Below, piece by piece: positions 29,547 to 34,348 of a stretch of 34,348 bases of DNA (positions are counted from its first letter, which is position 1; each line of letters starts with the position of its first letter). The notes beneath the pieces were generated by a model that saw only the letters and a list, made by a program, of their open reading frames with translations, did not search any database and was not told where the DNA came from. The DNA is taken from NCBI GenBank assembly GCA_964642855.1, contig CAZXSK010000045.1:1-34348 (forward strand), written 5' to 3'. Both the position numbers and the translations under genes were made by a program. The stretch comes from CAZXSK01 sp964642855. Lineage in GTDB: Bacteria; Planctomycetota; Phycisphaerae; SM23-33.

Positions 29547-31544
29547 CTACTGCTCGTCCGCCAAGGGCCCGACCAGCGTCGTCAGGCTCCCCCCGGGAAC
29601 CGTCAGGTCGACGCTCCCACGCCGGGGCTTGGGAGCGTCGATGGCCTTGCTGTCGCCATAGGTCGTCCGCCAGGCGTTGAGCGACACAACGTCCGCAATG
29701 CCCTTGACCGCGACCTTCCGCTCGGCACCCAGGTTTGCAATGTGTATCACGATCACGCGCTTGCCGTCCCGGTCGCCGGTAAACGCAGTCGCGATCACGT
29801 TGTCTCTATCGGATGCGGCTACCACAGCCGTCGCGCCGCGCGGAGTGGTATCCCCGTACTGTTTGATCATCCTGCCGCGTGCGGTCAACGACAGGTCTCC
29901 CTTCCGGCCGGTGGTGGCCAGGTTGTAGTCGTCTGTGTATTCCCATTCCAGCAACGCAGAGGGATGCGCCTCGGCGAGCAGTTGCTGCCAGATCCGAAGT
30001 TCGCCCAGGAAGCTGATCTTCGTGTTGAAGGAAAGGTCGTGCCACGCCTGGGCGTCGTAGCCGACCTCCGACACCAGCAAGGGCAGGCTGGTCTGTTTGC
30101 GGATCGAAGCCCAAGCGGCGAACTGCTCGGCCCGACCTCCCCAACTGTGGAAGGCGATCGCCGCGACGTATCGCATCGCCTCCTTGTCCTTAAGTGTCGG
30201 CTGGATGAAGTCCACCCCACCGGCATTGGCGGTATCGCCCAAGAGCATCCTGGTCGTCAGCCCGGCCTCGTCCATTCGCCTCCCAAGGAACCGGATCCAG
30301 TCGCGATGCTCCTTGGACGTCATCTTCACGAACACACCGATGTCGGACTCGTTGAAGCTGAATGCCACGGGCTCCGCCCCATACTCCTGCTTCATCCGCT
30401 GCAGATACGTGATGATGCACTCGGCCGCCTCGGGCCACTTCGTGCGAGGGACCCGCCGACCGTGCTCTGCCCGGCTGCGATTGGGGTCGGCCGTCAGGTG
30501 GGGAGGCACCCACCACGTGCTGACCACAAAGGGCACCTTCCGCCTGGCGAGCCTGCGAGCGATCTCCATCGAATGCCTCACCGGGGAGTTCTTGCGGTCG
30601 CGCCGGACGAAGAACTCCTCGGCCGCGGCGTTGGGGTCTTCGTTGTCGTTGGTCGGTTCCCAGTCGTCCAGGTGCATGCCCACCCGAGCCCAAGCGAGAG
30701 GCAACCGCTTCAATGTGAAATCGGTTATGGGCTTCTCCACGCCGAACACGAAGTTGCCCCCCAAGCCAGCCAGCCTGTAGAGTTCTTTGCTTTTGTTGAC
30801 GGAAACCGTTGCATGTGAATTGTCCGTCTTCGCCCGGAACGACAGCTTGATGCTGGACTGAACCGTTTCCCCCTTGCCGACGTCGCCGGGGTGCAGCTGA
30901 AACAGGGCTGTGTAGAACGCCGGCCCCCAGCGGCGGTCATCCTGCACGCTCACAACCACGGACCGGTCAAGGGAGACTCGAAGCCGCGCATCGCCCTCCG
31001 CGTGATGGAACGTGGCCACGCTGCTCTTGCCGCCCAGGAACCGAAAATTCTCACGGTCCAGTTCCGACGGGAGCGCCGCGGTCTTCGCCATCCGCTGTTC
31101 CTTCGGCACGGAATCAAGCGTGATCTTCCCCCCGACGAAGAGATCCACGGGCACGCGCACGAAACAGTACACACCTTCCGCACCGATGCGATCCTCCGCG
31201 GTCAGTCGGACGTCAATCTCCAGCAAGCCGTCGACCATCCTTTGACAGGTCCTGCCGGTCAGCTTCCCGCCCTGTGCGGGGAACCGGTAGTCCCAGCGAA
31301 CGCCATCTCCCTCTTTCGAGACCTTTGACTTGCGAACCTTGCGCGTGGAGGGTTGGCTCTTCCAGCCCTTGCCGGGAATTCGGATCTCGACAGATACGGG
31401 GAACACCTGCCCATCGATTTCCAGCGCCCGAACCAACCCGGCCCGACCGGGGTGAACCGTCAGGTTCCGCTTGGGCTCTTCGCCCCGCAACGCACCTCGC
31501 GTTACCATCAGGATCAGCAAGATTGTCATGATACGCATCTGCAT
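29547..31544 (-). CDS. Secreted glycoside hydrolase, GH30-like (clan GH-A)
   Basis: 665 aa. Signal peptide about 1-21 (MQMRIMTILLILMVTRGALRG). An N-terminal beta-sandwich region (about 25-245) is followed by a TIM barrel (about 255-545) that begins YRLAGLGGNFVFG. The likely acid/base is Glu399 in AFSFNESDIGVFV and the nucleophile Glu493 in LLVSEVGYDAQ; both positions fit strands 4 and 7 of clan GH-A. The C-terminal sandwich (TARGRMIKQYGDTTPRGATAVVAAS, RVIVIHIANLGAERKVAVKG) resembles that of GH30. Substrate unknown. A GTG 18 bp upstream is in frame, but the ATG at 31544 has GGGGAG 7 nt before it and starts the signal peptide. It lies 27 bp after the GH42 gene, in the same operon. Confidence 0.8.
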   Translation of the reverse strand: MQMRIMTILLILMVTRGALRGEEPKRNLTVHPGRAGLVRALEIDGQVFPVSVEIRIPGKGWKSQPSTRKVRKSKVSKEGDGVRWDYRFPAQGGKLTGRTCQRMVDGLLEIDVRLTAEDRIGAEGVYCFVRVPVDLFVGGKITLDSVPKEQRMAKTAALPSELDRENFRFLGGKSSVATFHHAEGDARLRVSLDRSVVVSVQDDRRWGPAFYTALFQLHPGDVGKGETVQSSIKLSFRAKTDNSHATVSVNKSKELYRLAGLGGNFVFGVEKPITDFTLKRLPLAWARVGMHLDDWEPTNDNEDPNAAAEEFFVRRDRKNSPVRHSMEIARRLARRKVPFVVSTWWVPPHLTADPNRSRAEHGRRVPRTKWPEAAECIITYLQRMKQEYGAEPVAFSFNESDIGVFVKMTSKEHRDWIRFLGRRMDEAGLTTRMLLGDTANAGGVDFIQPTLKDKEAMRYVAAIAFHSWGGRAEQFAAWASIRKQTSLPLLVSEVGYDAQAWHDLSFNTKISFLGELRIWQQLLAEAHPSALLEWEYTDDYNLATTGRKGDLSLTARGRMIKQYGDTTPRGATAVVAASDRDNVIATAFTGDRDGKRVIVIHIANLGAERKVAVKGIADVVSLNAWRTTYGDSKAIDAPKPRRGSVDLTVPGGSLTTLVGPLADEQ
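29608..29641. repeat. 12-bp perfect palindromic arms inside the GH30-like gene
   Basis: TCGACGCTCCCA (29608-29619) / TGGGAGCGTCGA (29630-29641), loop of 10 nt. It lies in the last part of the coding sequence and encodes the basic stretch DAPKPRRGSVD. The same 12-mer recurs at 34300-34311 in another palindrome. Confidence 0.55.
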
Positions 31545-31571
31545 CGCTGTCTCCCCAGCCACAAGCCGAGG

Positions 31572-33614
31572 TCATTTCTCCTCGATAATGGCCACTGCGT
31601 AGGGTTCAAGCTGCAACCTGCCGTCGCAGGCCTTGCCGGTCAGCAGATCGCAGCCATTGGGCAAATCGCTAACGACCTTCGGCTGGCCGTAATGGTTCAG
31701 CACGAAGGTCAACGCCCGATCTGTCGAGATACGTCGTGTGACTTCCACGAGGTCCTCGCAGTCGGCCAGGGGCTGAAGGTCCGTCAGCGTCAGCGCGAAC
31801 CCCATGATCTTTCCGGCGTTCTCCGGGGTCAGGTACGTGCCGACATAGACGACCGTTCCCTTTCCCGCGTGGTGAATCGTCATGCTCGGATGTTTGCTGG
31901 CTGCGCAGGGCCTGCCATCGGGAAACTCTACCCACGTAGCCGCTGCAGCGGCATGGGTCGGGGTGAGAATCTCGTAGGCCTCTCCGGCCGGGATGGCCTG
32001 CTCCTGGAGGTGCATGGTCAGCCCAGATTCGCTGATGTGGCCGAACTCCTCCACCTGCACTCCGCACAGTTCAGCAAGCAGTCCGGGCGGCGTATCGGCG
32101 GTCACGTGGTTGTTTCGATCGCGGGTTGCAGATCGCGGGGTAACAACCAGCACCCCTCCCCGCTCCACGAATTCCCTCAGCCGACCGGCGAGGTCCTCGT
32201 CCATCAGCGGGAACGAAGGCAACACAAGCAGGTGCAGACCCTCAAAGGAATCGGCAGCGTGCACGTAGCCGCAGGGCAGGTGACGCTCCCACAATTCATA
32301 CAGAGCTCGTGCAGCCTGGTCTTCCGGCGACGGCAGGCCCAGTGGCATGGTGCCATGAGCTTCCGTCTGGTCTTCCTCGATCAGCACCGCTGCGCGAACG
32401 TCCTGCACGGTCCCGAGAATCCTCCCACCGATGCGTTCGAGTTCGGCCCCTTCGCGGGCGAACTCCTCGTACCGCCGGCGCGGCTTGTTGTCATGGTCGA
32501 GGATCCCGTTCCAGTAGATCTCCGCCCCATAGCGACACGTCCGCCAGCGGAAGTGCATCACGCCGTCCGCACCGTGAGCGATCGACTGGTATGCCCACAG
32601 CCTCATCTGGCCGGGGGCGATGGCGTCGTGGAGATAGCCTTTCTGTCCTCCCGCGCCGCCCTGCTGCTCAGGGACAATGAACCCCCCGGTGTGAGCCCTG
32701 CACCGCTGGGCCGTCCCCGCCGCCCAGAACGCGCTGTTCGGCATGGGCCCGGCGAAGCCCGGATAGATGTCGACGCCCAGGAAATCCAGGTCGTCGGCAA
32801 GCTTCCAGTAGTCGATGTGACGGAACAGGCCGTTGTGCATGACCCACCATCGACCGTTGGATCGCCGAAGGATCTCCACCTGCTGACGCTGGAACTCCAC
32901 CAGCATGTCGCTGAGGAAGCGGTAGTAGTCGAGCTCGTGGGACGGGTTCGGCACAGCCGGACAGCCTTGCGGGTAAGGTAGCGGAACTTGGGAGAAGTCG
33001 TCGTACGTCTGTGCCCAGAATGCGGTACCCCATGCGCTGTTGAGAGCTTCTGCGGTACCGTACTTGCTGCCCAGCCATTCGCGGAAGGCGGCCACGCAGT
33101 CCTCGCAGTAACAGCCGGAGAAGTGGCAGTAGAATTCGTTGTCTGTCTGCCAACCGATCACGTAGTCGTTGCCGGCATAGTGGGTGGCCATGGCCTGGGT
33201 AATGCGGCGGGACTCGGCCCGGTACCCCTCGCTTGTGGTGCAGGCATGCTGACGGGAGCCGTGCTCCATCGCCCTGCCCTGGGAGTCGATGCGCATCCAT
33301 TCGGGATGCTCCGCCGTCAGCCAGCGCGGGGGCGTGGCGGTGGGCGTGCAGAGAATCGTTGCGATCCCCGCACGGCCGAGGCGATCGATCGTTTCGTCGA
33401 ACAGGGAGAAGTCCAACTTGCCGCGATTGGGTTCGATGCGGTCCCAGGCGAACTCCGCCATCCGCACGACATTCACGTCGGCAGCCTTCATGCGATCAAC
33501 GTCCTGCAGGCGGTCGGACTGACTCCAATGCTCGGGGTAGTATGGCACCCCAAAGAGGAAGCGATCGAGGCCGGTTTGCTGCTGGTGACGGGGAATTCTG
33601 GTGTTCCTGTTCAT
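31572..33614 (-). CDS. Beta-galactosidase, GH42 family
   Basis: 680 aa, no signal peptide. The barrel starts FGVPYYPEHWSQSDRLQDVDRMKAADVNVVRMAEFAWDRIEP. Catalytic acid/base Glu160 in GWQTDNEF and nucleophile Glu316 in GFIVPEQQGG. The structural zinc site of the family is visible as Cys125, Cys168, Cys170 and Cys173 (GCYCEDC). The trimerisation domain (about 395-610, VRAAVLIEEDQ, LLVLPSFPLMDEDLAGRLREFVERGGVLVVTPRS) and the small C-terminal beta domain (RALTFVLNHYGQPKVV) are complete. GH42 enzymes cleave beta-galactosides from plant or algal glycans, often on short oligosaccharides in the cytosol. The gene is 14 bp after the prepilin-like gene and 27 bp before the secreted GH30-like gene: secreted enzyme outside, GH42 inside. 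Confidence 0.96.
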   Translation of the reverse strand: MNRNTRIPRHQQQTGLDRFLFGVPYYPEHWSQSDRLQDVDRMKAADVNVVRMAEFAWDRIEPNRGKLDFSLFDETIDRLGRAGIATILCTPTATPPRWLTAEHPEWMRIDSQGRAMEHGSRQHACTTSEGYRAESRRITQAMATHYAGNDYVIGWQTDNEFYCHFSGCYCEDCVAAFREWLGSKYGTAEALNSAWGTAFWAQTYDDFSQVPLPYPQGCPAVPNPSHELDYYRFLSDMLVEFQRQQVEILRRSNGRWWVMHNGLFRHIDYWKLADDLDFLGVDIYPGFAGPMPNSAFWAAGTAQRCRAHTGGFIVPEQQGGAGGQKGYLHDAIAPGQMRLWAYQSIAHGADGVMHFRWRTCRYGAEIYWNGILDHDNKPRRRYEEFAREGAELERIGGRILGTVQDVRAAVLIEEDQTEAHGTMPLGLPSPEDQAARALYELWERHLPCGYVHAADSFEGLHLLVLPSFPLMDEDLAGRLREFVERGGVLVVTPRSATRDRNNHVTADTPPGLLAELCGVQVEEFGHISESGLTMHLQEQAIPAGEAYEILTPTHAAAAATWVEFPDGRPCAASKHPSMTIHHAGKGTVVYVGTYLTPENAGKIMGFALTLTDLQPLADCEDLVEVTRRISTDRALTFVLNHYGQPKVVSDLPNGCDLLTGKACDGRLQLEPYAVAIIEEK

Positions 33615-33628
33615 GGTTCGTACCGGAT

Positions 33629-34348
33629 CTAGGGTTTCCAGCAGATCTCGTCGAGTTCATCGGCAAGGACCGATCGCACCGAGCCATCGGCAAACCCGAT
33701 GATATACCCCGAGTAGAACACCGGCTCGGGAAGCAGGTCCGCTCTGTCTCCGGCGTTACCGGTCGACACCTCAGCCAGGAAGAACAGGACCGTATCACTC
33801 GGGGTTTCGGACAGCTCAGCCAGGCGCAAGCCGCTGAGGCTTCTGTTCATCACGACGGCGTACTCCGGCCGACCGGGCACTTTGCGATTGCGGTCGATCT
33901 CGTGGGCTCCGGCCATTTCTCCCTGCAGCGCGTCGGGAAACGTCTCTGCCGGCGGATACCTGCCCTTGTTCTCGGAAGCGTACATCTGTACGGCTACGGC
34001 GAGTTCCCGTATCTGGGACTTGACCACCGTCTCGCGAGCCATGTTGCGCGCGTGCGAGAGGGAGGGCAACAGGATGGAGACGAGCAAGGCCGTCACAAAG
34101 AGCATCAGCAGCGACACAGCCGAGACGATCGTCCCAGCCAGCGCCATGGCCCTGCCTCCGAGCTTGCCGTTGCTTCTGTTGATCTTCACGCTGGCAGCAA
34201 TGCCGAGGATCAGTCCGACGATGCCCATCAGCCCGGCCGTGACAAATCCGAGAAGTCCAAAGATCAGACTGGCGACAGCAAGTCGTGGTGTTGGGGCGTT
34301 CGACGCTCCCACAGCGGGAGCGACCGTACGCGGAGGAAGCGGAGATTC
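33629..34348 (-). CDS. DUF4190 membrane / prepilin-like protein, 5' end beyond window
   Basis: At least 239 aa; the frame is open to the window edge. A Pro-rich start (ESPLPPRTVAPAV) leads to a DUF4190 type pair of helices (AVASLIFGLLGFVTAGLMGIVGLILGIAASVKI and AMALAGTIVSAVSLLMLFVTALLVSILLPSL). The helix end LLPSLSHARNMARETVVKSQIRELAVAVQMYASENKGRYPPA is like the N-terminal stalk of type II pseudopilins, and GYIIGFADGSVRSVLADE recalls the DG end of planctomycete H-X9-DG prepilins. A GTG at 34312 is in frame but lies inside the Pro-rich stretch, so the true start is upstream. First visible gene of the glycan operon. Confidence 0.8.
   Translation of the reverse strand, partial: ESPLPPRTVAPAVGASNAPTPRLAVASLIFGLLGFVTAGLMGIVGLILGIAASVKINRSNGKLGGRAMALAGTIVSAVSLLMLFVTALLVSILLPSLSHARNMARETVVKSQIRELAVAVQMYASENKGRYPPAETFPDALQGEMAGAHEIDRNRKVPGRPEYAVVMNRSLSGLRLAELSETPSDTVLFFLAEVSTGNAGDRADLLPEPVFYSGYIIGFADGSVRSVLADELDEICWKP
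34300..34322. repeat. Second copy of the TCGACGCTCCCA palindromic motif
   Basis: TCGACGCTCCCA (34300-34311) is identical to 29608-29619. Here the pairing is CGCTCCC (34304-34310) with GGGAGCG (34316-34322), 7 bp, loop of 5 nt. It lies in the N-terminal part of the prepilin-like gene. Confidence 0.45.

Noticed and set aside
1..34348. CRISPR array, prophage, transposon or exosortase gene
   Set aside because: Looked for evenly spaced repeats, integrase/transposase motifs and exosortase-like membrane proteins; none seen.

Overview
The window reads as a piece of a GC-rich planctomycete chromosome, most likely of the Phycisphaerae or a close relative. The evidence is two secreted proteins with C-terminal PEP-CTERM sorting tails (VPEP/IPEP, hydrophobic stretch, RRRR end), a prepilin-like protein of the kind expanded in planctomycetes, a short PheT without the EMAP tRNA-binding domain, and several lipoproteins of unknown function. 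There is no phage, transposase, CRISPR array or rRNA. The first bases are the 3' half of a tRNA-Arg(CCG) gene cut by the window edge.

Layout. 1-5000: tRNA end, a PEP-CTERM protein with its own promoter and terminator, a WYL-family regulator, a patch of hairpins and small genes (2371-3211), a nitroreductase, a lipoprotein methionine sulfoxide reductase (msrA) and a small hypothetical gene. 5017-8787 (minus): a phosphate module of Na+/Pi cotransporter, PhoU-like protein and PhoR-like sensor kinase, preceded by an 11-bp-periodic Pho-box-like element. 9170-15065: a second PEP-CTERM protein with a possible leader peptide, a lipoprotein plus UVR-motif protein operon, thiC under a TPP riboswitch with its own promoter and terminator, a PAP2-phosphatase lipoprotein and a DUF378 membrane protein. 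15214-25839 is mostly housekeeping: proS and an LpxL-like acyltransferase (minus), a divergent YhaM-type HD exoribonuclease, a CBS-domain histidine kinase, an esterase, a degenerate amidase-like protein, rnc and def (divergent) and pheT. 25840-26372 has no protein gene but holds a strong promoter followed by about 160 nt that fold into six nested helices around a central bubble, the architecture of 6S RNA. 26373-29534 encodes a large double-module acyl-CoA dehydratase activase. 29547-34348 (minus) is a glycan-utilisation operon: a prepilin-like membrane protein (cut by the window end), a GH42 beta-galactosidase and a secreted GH30-like hydrolase.

Promoters are unusually easy to read: many genes show TTGNNN, 16-18 bp, then TANAAT-like boxes. 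Two of them (YhaM-type gene and def) place the predicted transcription start at the ATG, which suggests leaderless mRNAs. The proS/YhaM pair shares one palindromic TTGCAA box as the -35 of both divergent promoters.

The most interesting points are the candidate 6S-like RNA, a coiled-coil insertion in the ProRS editing domain, the Ala in place of a metal-ligand Asp in RNase III, the amidase-like protein lacking its zinc ligands, the Cys/Gln thioester-like signature in a PEP-CTERM protein, the Pho-box array, and a perfect AT-rich dyad upstream of the esterase. All calls are from reading the sequence; no database search was possible.
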